From Arthonia radiata (lineage: Eukaryota; Ascomycota; Arthoniomycetes; Arthoniales; Arthoniaceae): a DNA stretch of 64,000 nucleotides. A program made the position numbers and the translations under genes. Shown here piece by piece: positions 20,664-29,199 of the stretch. The DNA lies in the NCBI GenBank assembly GCA_002989075.1, contig PSQN01000006.1, positions 868,001 to 932,000 of the forward strand, written 5' to 3'. Each line of letters begins with the position of its first letter. Position 1 is the first letter of the stretch. Under the pieces are notes generated by a model. The model saw nothing but the letters and a program-made list of their open reading frames with translations, did no database searches and was not told the origin of the DNA.

Positions 20664-22076
20664 TCAATGGGGCCGCAGATATTGCTTTGCCGTCCATTGG
20701 GCTCCATTCTCGAGATATTCCTCGCGAGTAACTACACGGCTTCGCAATGCAGTCGCATCTTGTGCCAACTTAGTGCCTCCAAGCCAGCTGTACGTGACCG
20801 GATCAGTCGGATGTCGCACTCGCACAAGACACTCACTGGGTACAATGCTCTTTAGATCGGACTCAAAGCGCTCAACGAATCCTGGCATCTTCGTGTTGCC
20901 TCCGACAAGCAGCACGTTCGCGAGCATTGCAGGCCAAAGAGCGGTCGGTAGTCCTCGCAGACTCTGCACGACCGCCTCCGCAAGACCCGCTTGGCTCATA
21001 CCCACATCTGATGGCGCAAACAGGAGCTCGGGTACTACAAAGCGCTCATTGCCAAGTATACATGCATCTTCGATGGGTCCTTGTTCGCCAGTCGCGGTCT
21101 TGCCGGCGAATCGTGCCAAGGCAGGCTTCGATTCGTGGGGCTTGATACGACCTCGAAAAGTGGAGTGGTAATTTGGCAGGACGTAGTCGACTACCACCGG
21201 CTTTGTGGTTGACAGCAGTGGCTGATTGACATCGACACCCTTCTTGCTCGGCCTCCAACATTGCTCCAGGTCGATGCGGAAGTCTTGGCTGACGAAACAG
21301 GTATCTTCCTTTATTTCATTGACAAGGTGCGTATCGTCCATGAGGTTGAACTGGCGCAATGATATCAGCTCTTTCAATCGATTCGTAAGAAGTCGGCCGC
21401 CGACATCGAGCCGCCTGATTGCTTGGTGGACGGGGCGGCCGTAGAGTAAGGGGGTAATGGTCGTGTGAGAGTATCCTGAGTCAATTATGAGCATGCCCTC
21501 CGGCGGCTTTTCACTGGCGCTCCCAAATAGGGCAGAGAGATCATTGTAGTAGTTCAGACTCGGGCCTGAAGTTCAGTCAGTATGACATCCTCATTCAGCC
21601 ACTGGTGGAGGCCGATCTTACTACGGACCAATACACCTGTAGGCTGACGCGAACTCGAGCTCTTCGAAGAGTATTTGATCAGTGTTGTGCTGAAGCGTCT
21701 GTGGACAGTTCGGTGCTTCTGTCAAAATGATGTTTGTATCACGAGGCTCGCATTCGAGCTTTGCGCCTTGCTTGAAGAAGGCTTGCTTCCACACGTCCAT
21801 TTCGCCGTCCCAATTGACCACGAAGCCTTTCTCCACCGGCCTGCGAAAGGCCATCTCCGCAAAGTCTTTGCATGTTTCGAGCTGGTCCCCAATGTAGACC
21901 TTCGTACTACGAGGGCCATCGGGGCCACGTGCTATGCAATTGGATATCACTGTCGCTGAAGCGTCCGCCCCGTCGGACGCAAAACCAGCCTTGATGTCGT
22001 ATGCGCCATTGTCGACCACGAGGGTTCGCCTTACGATGTGGTCGGCGGTCGAGGTTTCCTTCACGAGCTTTGGCAT
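20664..22076 (-). CDS. ARP6: Actin-related protein 6 (SWR1 complex)
   Basis: Exons 22076-21629 and 21565-20664 give 449 aa, normal for ARP6. The actin fold opens with TLVVDNGAYDIKAGFASDG (phosphate-1 loop), and the second loop is LLIIDSGYSHTTITPL, with IRRLDVGGRLLTNRLKELIS and LANVLLVGGNTKMPGFVERF downstream. The C-terminal EEYLENGAQWTAKQYL is typical. The frame requires exon 1 to end in phase 1. The best fit is G|GTCCGT...TTCAG, giving YRCIGPSLNYYNDL across the junction. GTCCGT is a weak donor; the alternative GTATTG, 7 bp upstream, would delete two residues. ARP6 is a core subunit of the SWR1 remodeller that deposits H2A.Z and contributes to silencing. It is divergent from the TRF4-type gene, with 396 bp between start codons. 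Confidence 0.9.
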
Positions 22077-22472
22077 GGCGATGTGACTGCAGGGCTTTTC
22101 GCAAAATCAATCTCAGGAACAGCTAGTAAAGCTGCTGGTCGTGGATCGTCTGCGACAGTTACGGTCATGCTTCACCAGTCCATAACAAGATTGAGTATTT
22201 GGCAGAGTGGCAGACGTGAACGTCCTGGCGAAGCGTACGAATAGGTTAATTGCGGAGGAGCCAGCAAGGTCTCTTTCAAGTGTGTACGGGATAAACAGAA
22301 GCTCTTGATTGAAGGTATCGCTGCTGTTGCGAGTCAGTCTCCTTCAATGCTCTTAAAGCCGAGAATTATCGCCGACATGTTTTTTGAACTGCACGTCACG
22401 ACAATCTTCGCGGCGCTGGCAGGCGCAACTTGAGCTCGCTCTTGCCTTCTCGCTCAGAGCCCCCTCCTCACC
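22077..22472. promoter_or_regulatory. Bidirectional promoter region, ARP6 / TRF4
   Basis: These 396 bp separate two divergent start codons and must contain both promoters. No specific site could be assigned. Confidence 0.45.
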
Positions 22473-24743
22473 ATGGCTCGGCTACGCGGTTATATAAGGC
22501 CCCATTCACCTCCAGCTGCAGAGGCCAAAGGCATGTATCGCTTTGGCAACAGCAGCAACACGACCGACTCGTATCGACCAGGTCAGATTGCCAATCCCCC
22601 CCCTCCTCGCCCTCCTGTTGGTGTAGACCAGTACCGTCCAAACTCACACCCCGGCGGCCAGCGTATTCGACCGGGAGACTTTTCGTTTCGCGCCTCTGTC
22701 CCGGATCAACCCAGCTTCTCCCGGCCACCTGCTGGGCCCCGCGCACAACGCAACCGCCCGCCACCGGGCCCAAGCGTAGGGCGACGCCAAGGAGGCTCCA
22801 GCCGGAAGAAGACATCTCAGCGTGATCTCTTGTCTGGCCATCGCCAGTCTACCCCAGAGCAGCTCGAAGGCATGGGTAACAGCTCGTCCAAGTACAATGC
22901 TGCTGAAGCCAACAAAGCCATTGAAGTCATCGAACTTGACAAGGATTCTGATGAGGAAGACAAACAACCGCCCCCTAAGCGCAGAGCTACTACCAAGAAT
23001 GAAGACATTGCCAAGCCAAAATGGTCAAATCCTGACCCATATTCGGGCCTTGCAATAGAAGTCGACGAGAATGCCAAACACCCCGACTACGTCAAGCTCA
23101 TACGCCAGGCTCGTGAGACGACCGGGCAAAGTGGGCCTCAAGGAGACGGAAGCGACTTCATCGCTTTTGGATCCGACGTCAACGGAGATCACAGTGAAGA
23201 AGGTCAAGTCAGCTCAGACTCACATGCACCAAGTCTTCGTCGTGAGCAGCAGCAGCAGCAGTTCACGTTTCGTAGTGGACCACCTGTAGCATCCCACCAT
23301 ATCAGAGGCGTGGCTTCCAATGGCAGCTTTGCACCGCCTCCGCCGACGCAGAAAGGCCATCCTCCCGCCAACGCACTGCTTTATCCCATGCCCAATCGAA
23401 CTGATCAGCCTCCGCCAACTCCGTCGTGGCCCCGCTCCAATCCCGATGTCAAGGCCAAGGCGCGTGTGCCTAGCCGTTGGCTTCCCGCGCCGGCAGCGTC
23501 AGCACCTCAACAACCGGCTCAAGTTCGCCCACAACAAGCTGCCGCCGGACGAGGTAAGAAGCGAGGCCACGATGAGATCTCTGAGCGCGATCCGTATGGC
23601 GCGAATTCTAGTCTGCGGGGACGTGACTCATTTCTCCTCCCGAAGTGGGCGTCTGGCTCGGATCGTCCTTGGTTAAGTTGGATTCCCACTCTCCCTCCAG
23701 TTCAAGACAAAATGCAACAAATGCACATAGAAGCTACCGAGCTGTTCTATGAGTATCTTCAGCCGCGTCCTTTTGAGGACCAGGCACGCCAAGGAGTCAT
23801 CCAAAAGTTGCAGGCGTTCTTCGACAGACACTTTCCCAGGTGCATCGCCCGAGCCTTCGGGTCCTTCGCAGCTGGTCTTTATCTACCCACCGCAGACATG
23901 GACATCGTCATTATGACCAAGCAATTTGAGGAGCGTGGCCAGGAGATGTTCGGAGCCAAGAAGAAACAAACATCTCTTTACAAGGTCTTGAACAAATTTC
24001 AGATGGCTAATCTGTCTCGTGGTCGGCCCATGGGCATTCTTGGCGCACGAGTGCCACTGATCAAGTATCATGATAAGGACACCAACCTGCAAGTGGATAT
24101 TTCGTTTGAGAACACAAGCGGCCTTATCACGATCGAGACATATCAAGAGTGGTATGAGCGCTATCCAGAGTTGTCACCACTCGTCGCGCTTGTCAAATTG
24201 TATCTGAATATGCGCGAGTTCGATGATCCCTCTCAGGGCGGAATAGGTGGCTTTACGGTAACGTGTCTGGCTGTCTATCTCATCCACAACTGGGATGAAG
24301 TGAGCGATGGAAAAAGTGCTGCAGCCGACAATCTGGGTATGCTATTGTATAGGTTCTTCGACTTTTATGGACATCGGGAGAGATTCGACCTGCTCACAAT
24401 GGAGATCAACATGGGAACGATGAGGATTGAGAGAAAGGTGAAACGCGGCCCTTTCAGTCCCCCGAATTACGCAGCTAACCAAGTCCAGCAATCAATGTCG
24501 CCGACCCTTGTCATCAAAGATCCAGACAATGAGAGAAACAACATTGCGAAGGCCTCCAAAAACGCCGGCATCATCTTCAATGCGTTTCAAGATGCGTATA
24601 ACAGGTTGCGCTATCGTTTCCACGAGGCCGAAGACCTGCAGAAACAAAACCAGCAAATCAGCATCCTTGATGTCTTGTACACAGGCAACTACAGCATGTT
24701 CAACGAGCAGCGCATGCTTCTGCGCCGTATCGCAGGCCAGTAG
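22473..24743 (+). CDS. TRF4: Non-canonical poly(A) RNA polymerase, TRF4/Cid14 type (TRAMP)
   Basis: A single-exon gene of 756 aa with a well-placed ATG (caccATGg). The first 380 residues or so are low-complexity, basic and Pro/Gln-rich, including a short Gln run. The catalytic module starts near residue 400 (PWLSWIPTLPPVQDKMQ). The nucleotidyltransferase signature is FGSFAAGLYLPTADMDIVIM, with the GS near residue 462 and the two metal-binding Asp about 14 residues later; the third is in LQVDISFENTSG near residue 540. LVALVKLYLNMREFDDPSQG followed by GGFTVTCLAVYLI and LLYRFFDFYG form the PAP/OAS1 and PAP-associated regions. In yeast and fission yeast the enzyme adds short oligo(A) tails to aberrant nuclear RNAs as part of TRAMP, feeding the exosome. 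It could act on tRNAs such as the odd one in this window, but that is speculation. Confidence 0.9.
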   Translation: MARLRGYIRPHSPPAAEAKGMYRFGNSSNTTDSYRPGQIANPPPPRPPVGVDQYRPNSHPGGQRIRPGDFSFRASVPDQPSFSRPPAGPRAQRNRPPPGPSVGRRQGGSSRKKTSQRDLLSGHRQSTPEQLEGMGNSSSKYNAAEANKAIEVIELDKDSDEEDKQPPPKRRATTKNEDIAKPKWSNPDPYSGLAIEVDENAKHPDYVKLIRQARETTGQSGPQGDGSDFIAFGSDVNGDHSEEGQVSSDSHAPSLRREQQQQQFTFRSGPPVASHHIRGVASNGSFAPPPPTQKGHPPANALLYPMPNRTDQPPPTPSWPRSNPDVKAKARVPSRWLPAPAASAPQQPAQVRPQQAAAGRGKKRGHDEISERDPYGANSSLRGRDSFLLPKWASGSDRPWLSWIPTLPPVQDKMQQMHIEATELFYEYLQPRPFEDQARQGVIQKLQAFFDRHFPRCIARAFGSFAAGLYLPTADMDIVIMTKQFEERGQEMFGAKKKQTSLYKVLNKFQMANLSRGRPMGILGARVPLIKYHDKDTNLQVDISFENTSGLITIETYQEWYERYPELSPLVALVKLYLNMREFDDPSQGGIGGFTVTCLAVYLIHNWDEVSDGKSAAADNLGMLLYRFFDFYGHRERFDLLTMEINMGTMRIERKVKRGPFSPPNYAANQVQQSMSPTLVIKDPDNERNNIAKASKNAGIIFNAFQDAYNRLRYRFHEAEDLQKQNQQISILDVLYTGNYSMFNEQRMLLRRIAGQ

Positions 24744-25826
24744 TGGCATGAAGAGATGATGCGTATGGACAGGTGAGTGGCCCCTATTCCGCCGGGCTCG
24801 CGGGCCATGTCCCCTAATACAATTGTCGGAGGATGAGTCGCAAATGTCCTGCATTGACAAGGCTGTCGATGCATGATTCCCAGTACTTGGAGTCATGAAG
24901 ACCTGTGTGGATGGCTGGCTGACAACGATGCTAAAGGCGTTTATGTTCTTTTACTAGGTATGGGGAGGCTTTCTCGATGCATCATGTGGCGTTGTGAAAG
25001 CATACGGAATACCCAGACAGAACATGCATTACGACGGCACACTTGAGTGCGACATGGGTCACCGTGCGTGGTACTTTTCGAAGACATGTACGAATACGAC
25101 TAACGATGAGTGTGAGCAAGAGGACAAGGAAGAGCGAGCATCTGTTTGACAGCATGGCTTTGTATTACTCACGAGTCTTTAGGCATCATGAACAACATAC
25201 TTCGACTCATCTTTTCCCAAGCTATATCGCGGGCGACAAGTTGAAAGCCCAGCCCGAACAGCCCCTGCGGCGCTCGGCCGACGTCTGAGCGGATGCATTT
25301 TGTTGCATCAAAAGTGGGCTGACAGTTACGGACAGCAACGAGACCGTGGCTACAGGTCAACGAGTGTCAGCGTTCACAGACTCGCTGTATGTGCGTCCTG
25401 TGTCAAGGTCGCTCTTGACCCAGGACGCACATGCTCTGCGAAACGCAACGACCTAGACCTGGACAGGCTTTGAACAGTCATATGGCTGTCCAATGTCCAG
25501 TCCAGCAGCGCCGCACCTTCTGCGGCTTTTTATCCTTGCAGACTGGCCTCCGGCTACGCTGTGAGGATGAACACCATGTACGTACCACCATATATGCACC
25601 ACGTTCACACGTGTCCACAGCAAGCGGATGGAGTATCGATCAATGGTACATTCATTCCAATATTTGTACAGCTAGTATTCAAAATGGCTTGCGCCCTGAC
25701 ATTCTGTGTTCATGCCAATCTGTGATCCATCACGTCGTACGATTTGCGTAACGTATCGTCCTCGTTCAAACCGCCTCGGAGCAGACGGCCATGTGCCTTC
25801 CACACCTCGGCCGCTCGCTCAGAGCG
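24744..25826. other. Intergenic, TRF4 to Cys-rich gene (convergent)
   Basis: This is the shared 3' region of two convergent genes. It contains the hairpin annotated at 25389-25432. The short open frames have no recognisable motif. Confidence 0.45.
25389..25432. repeat. Near-perfect 44-bp inverted repeat (hairpin)
   Basis: ATGTGCGTCCTG at 25389-25400 pairs with CAGGACGCACAT at 25421-25432. After a TG/CC mismatch, TCAAG pairs with CTTGA, leaving a 6-base loop GTCGCT. That makes 17 paired bases in total. It lies in a convergent 3' region, so it could be a structured 3' end or a small palindromic element. Confidence 0.7.
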
Positions 25827-26137
25827 CTACTTCTTCCCAGTGAAATCCGTCTCACCAGGCATCTCCTGCGTCTTGCAATTGCACGAGTCTGCTGCACCGT
25901 CAGCTTTATCCTTCATCCCCAGGATTCTGCGTCTTTGCCAGACAAAGCAAACTCACCCTTGCCCCTCAGTCCACACGCGCACTTCTCCCCGGAGATCACG
26001 TTCTCCGTCGTCGCCTTCTCGCAGTTGCACTGCAGCGCCTTTCGCTGTCCGCAAGAGCACGTGGCCTCTTGTGCGCAGGCGCACACGCCTTCGTTGGTGC
26101 GGCCGCAGCAGGTGGAGGGGATGGTTTGGGTGGCCAT
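25827..26137 (-). CDS. Cys-rich metallothionein-like protein
   Basis: Exons 26137-25957 and 25891-25827 give 81 aa. The 65-bp intron begins GTGAGT and ends in a tandem CAG-CAG acceptor, so one residue is uncertain. The protein has 12 cysteines: one CC pair (PSTCCGRTNEG) and five CxC motifs (CAC, CSC, CNC, CAC, CNC). The second exon supplies ADSCNCKTQEMPGETDFTGKK, matching the ending of a conserved fungal family that begins MATQ/MPTQ-x-IPSTCCGR; I believe it is catalogued as a DUF (DUF7871), but am not certain of the number. No signal peptide is present, so it is cytosolic or nuclear. Binding of copper, zinc or cadmium is inferred from the Cys pattern. It is shorter than relatives I recall, which have more CxC repeats. 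Confidence 0.8.
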
Positions 26138-26972
26138 TTTGTTGAACTTGTGGATTTTTGTTGGACTTCTTGGGTATCGGTGGTATCTGGCGGTGCTATC
26201 TGTTTCAATGTGGTGTGGAGGATGTTTTGTGATAATTGCAGATCGTGGAAATGTGCGATGATGGAGGAGAATGAAAGGCGAAAGTGGCCACGCTTTGTAT
26301 TGTGGTCTGGAACTGTATTTCCGGGCTGCTTACTTTGGGGGCTTTGTGATTGGTTCGGTGAGGACGGAAGGTTCGGCGAGCGGAGATAGACCGGGACCGA
26401 GACGTGTACGCGTGATCAGGGATTACAGTGATTGGGACGCGTCCTCCAACTTACACGTAGACGGGCGGAAGGCTCGAGATGAAATTCTGGCCACTTTGCG
26501 CCTGAAAACGTGTGTTCGAGGACAGGAGCAAATGGGTGGCGTCCTAATTGAATATGAGAGCAGGATTTGATCGTTAATTGACTTGACTGGACGATTACTT
26601 AGCGTTATACTGCCCTCCGTCTCTTCTTTTCTACTCTCCACAACGAATTTGACCACCATCTGGAAGTGTTCAAGGAGGATCGGGATCCTAAGCCAGCCAC
26701 TCCCAAGGCAGCCACTCCCAAGCCTCCTTCTCTTGTCTGTATAGCCAACAAAACCGAAGTCCAACCTAGAGGGAATAAGGATGCTCGGGATGCAAGGCCC
26801 CCGCTCCCAGATCTTGCAGTCTCCTCCCAATAGCTCGCAAAGCACAAAACCAACCTGAAAGCCCAAGGGCTTCAGAGACTCAAGATACGAGGCTACAATT
26901 CTCATACCTTTCAATCTCTTCCCGATCCCACGACGGGCAACTTCAATTTGAAAGCCTTCAAGGAACATCAAG
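26138..26972. other. Intergenic with a diverged internal duplication
   Basis: This is the divergent promoter region of the Cys-rich and gamma-tubulin genes. A motif near 26665-26700 (TTCAAGGAGGATCGGGATCC then TAAGCCA) recurs in diverged form at 26957-26985 (TTCAAGGAACATCAAGATGC then GAAGCCA), the second copy overlapping the start codon of the next gene. Within the first copy CAGCCACTCCCAAG-like units repeat directly. No gene is called. Confidence 0.35.
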
Positions 26973-29117
26973 ATGCGAAGCCATCCTTTCTCAGAGATGC
27001 GGACTGATAAGCACGATGCCTTCGCCATCCCAGACTTCAGCGCGGCCCGTAAAAACTTATTCAGGGCCCCGGCACCGCTAGACGACATCTTCGATCCCGG
27101 CCTAGATCTCAAGCTTGAACCAGTCAATGATGTCAAACTGCCCGATACTGCTTTCCTTGGCGGGAAAGACGGCGCAGCGCTGTTAGGGTACGAGCAATGG
27201 CTCGATCTTGACCTCCCACCTCTTGAAGACCTTAGGCTCGATGAGGATCCCGAGTTTTCAGACCAAAGCGCTTCCGAGATCAGTCTTGAGCCGCTAGATT
27301 TTACAACGCCTCCACAAACGGGGTTCGAGGATGCATGGCACGCGCCAGAGGTATTCCAGGAACTGCCACCGAGGTGTCAACTGTTGTCATGGGAGGCGTT
27401 TGGAGGTAAGAAGTCAGAGGAGCCACAGCCGAGCTTTCTGAGCGAAGCTGGAGCAGCGGCTTTCGATGCGGCTCTGGTCGTGCGTGCGCGCAACCGCGAC
27501 GGTAGCGAGAGCGTAGGTAATGCGGTCAAGGTTGATGTTTTGCTGAGGTCGCTGTGGCAGCTTGGCTTTGGGAGGGAGTCGGTACTGTTCCCATTCGATG
27601 CCGATAAAGGAGATTTCGCGCCGGCGATCGAGGATGTGAGAGCGTCTGGATACAGCTTTGAGACATCGACTGAGGTAATCGACGCAATCCTGGAGCTTGG
27701 GCGTCGCGTGCGAGATTTGAAGCGCTTCGCAGAGATTGTGTTTGACGGAAGCCACACACTACCAGCGCGTGTTGCGCTTGCAAGTGCCGTCGGCGATGTA
27801 CTCTCGACGATGGAGGACCAGTTGATGGATGCTAACAACGAAATGCAGACCCTGCTGCAGCTGCAGGCCGCCTTTGAGCCCCTGAAGGCCCTTTCGCACG
27901 CGTTCAAGGATCTTGAGCAGCAGACTAACGGAAGCACAACAGACGCAGATGTCTTGAGCAGGACCTTTGAGTATCTGCAGGCCAACGAAGACGGCAATAG
28001 CAGCTTACAGGACGTTCTGCAGGAAGCGTTTAAACGCATAGCCCAACAGTGGCTGGAGAAATTAGAAATCTACACGGGGTTGAGGTCGACAAGCGTTGCC
28101 CCCAACCCACCTGAAGACGATCTGGCTTTTCCGACGTTTGTTTTGCCCGCCACCATCGCGCTGATCCAAGAAACGCACAGACTACTCATTTTTGACGACA
28201 AAAATCAACAACCTGATCAGCAACTAGTAGGGGTGGTATGGCCTTGCAGCGACCTGCCTTTTGCCCACGCCCTCCAATTGAGCATTATGCGACCAGTATC
28301 AAGGCAGCACGCCCAATTGACAAGCGCTGCAATGCGCTCGATTCTGGAACACGCCCCCTTCAGCGCGCCCGGTCCCAGTCTTCAATCGCAATGGAGCCTT
28401 TTCTTGGGTTTACCGGCTGGCATGTGCTTCGCGGTACGTTACGATATGGCACCAGATACCATCTCGATGCTCGATCCTGGGAATGCGTCTCTCCACGCGC
28501 TGGACTCTCTGCAGCTGGTCTATTCGCCTCCTCCTGACCTTGCGACTCTGTTTACGCCAAGAGTCCTTGCGATTTACGCTGATGTCTTTGGCTTCTGGCT
28601 TCGAGCGTCGAAGGTGACAAACGCCATGAATGTTCTATGGGCAGACAGGATACGTCATCCATCCGGAAGCGTTCTTAGACGTGAAGATACCAACATGACC
28701 AGGCGAGTTGCTGTTGAGGCGAAACACTTATTCGGAGACGTGCTAGCATGCATGCGGAGCTTCATCGATGAGGCGTGGTCTACGCTGCTGACAAAGGTGG
28801 AATCACTGGAAATGAGCACAGGGGGCTTGGAGTTACTACACTATGCCGTACTCGAGCAGATCAGCGGGGTTTGTTTGTTACGGAAAGGGCAGTCATTAGT
28901 GCTGCGCCAGTGGGAGGGAGCGGCTCAGAGTTTTCTAGACTTTGTCAACCCTGCGCGACAGCTCTCGCTCGTGGAAGCTGGGGGCAGGTTTCTTGAGCAA
29001 GAACACGAGTTTGTGCTGGCATTGCAGAATACCGCGGGCGCTGGAGGTGATCCGATGGATCAAAAGGCTGTAGAAAAGCTATTGGATGTCTTCCGGGGCA
29101 CGTCGTGGTGGGTGTAA
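26973..29117 (+). CDS. Gamma-tubulin complex component, GCP5/GCP6-like
   Basis: A single-exon frame of 714 aa starting MRSHPFSEMRTDKHD; an alternative start is the Met at residue 9. The N-terminal part (DAFAIPDFSAARKNLFRAP, LDDIFDPGLDLKLEPVNDV) resembles fungal GCP6/Alp16-type proteins. The middle carries a typical GCP core: QLLSWEAFG, VDVLLRSLWQLGFGRESVLF, GYSFETSTEVIDAILELGRR and FEYLQ. The C-terminal grip-2 region includes LFTPRVLAIYADVFGFWLRASKV, WADRIRHPSG, and a final helix bundle with LLHYAVLEQISGVCLLRKGQ. These proteins help assemble the gamma-tubulin ring at the spindle pole body to nucleate microtubules. It is shorter than animal GCP5/6, as fungal forms often are. Which of GCP5 or GCP6 is uncertain. 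Confidence 0.75.
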   Translation: MRSHPFSEMRTDKHDAFAIPDFSAARKNLFRAPAPLDDIFDPGLDLKLEPVNDVKLPDTAFLGGKDGAALLGYEQWLDLDLPPLEDLRLDEDPEFSDQSASEISLEPLDFTTPPQTGFEDAWHAPEVFQELPPRCQLLSWEAFGGKKSEEPQPSFLSEAGAAAFDAALVVRARNRDGSESVGNAVKVDVLLRSLWQLGFGRESVLFPFDADKGDFAPAIEDVRASGYSFETSTEVIDAILELGRRVRDLKRFAEIVFDGSHTLPARVALASAVGDVLSTMEDQLMDANNEMQTLLQLQAAFEPLKALSHAFKDLEQQTNGSTTDADVLSRTFEYLQANEDGNSSLQDVLQEAFKRIAQQWLEKLEIYTGLRSTSVAPNPPEDDLAFPTFVLPATIALIQETHRLLIFDDKNQQPDQQLVGVVWPCSDLPFAHALQLSIMRPVSRQHAQLTSAAMRSILEHAPFSAPGPSLQSQWSLFLGLPAGMCFAVRYDMAPDTISMLDPGNASLHALDSLQLVYSPPPDLATLFTPRVLAIYADVFGFWLRASKVTNAMNVLWADRIRHPSGSVLRREDTNMTRRVAVEAKHLFGDVLACMRSFIDEAWSTLLTKVESLEMSTGGLELLHYAVLEQISGVCLLRKGQSLVLRQWEGAAQSFLDFVNPARQLSLVEAGGRFLEQEHEFVLALQNTAGAGGDPMDQKAVEKLLDVFRGTSWWV

Positions 29118-29199
29118 AGAGTAAGTAATAGAGCATTCACACATTTGAGTTCCTACCTCTTTTCGGTCCTTTTTGTGCCCGCTCCACCCGCGCTGCGTA

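Noticed and set aside
26423-27136. 237-aa minus frame over the gamma-tubulin gene 5' end
   Set aside because: The internal duplication explains its repeated GWLRI segments; it overlaps a well-supported plus-strand gene.
27377-28039. 220-aa minus-strand frame inside the gamma-tubulin component gene
   Set aside because: Antisense shadow; Ser/Arg-rich translation without domain, while the plus frame shows the GCP pattern throughout.
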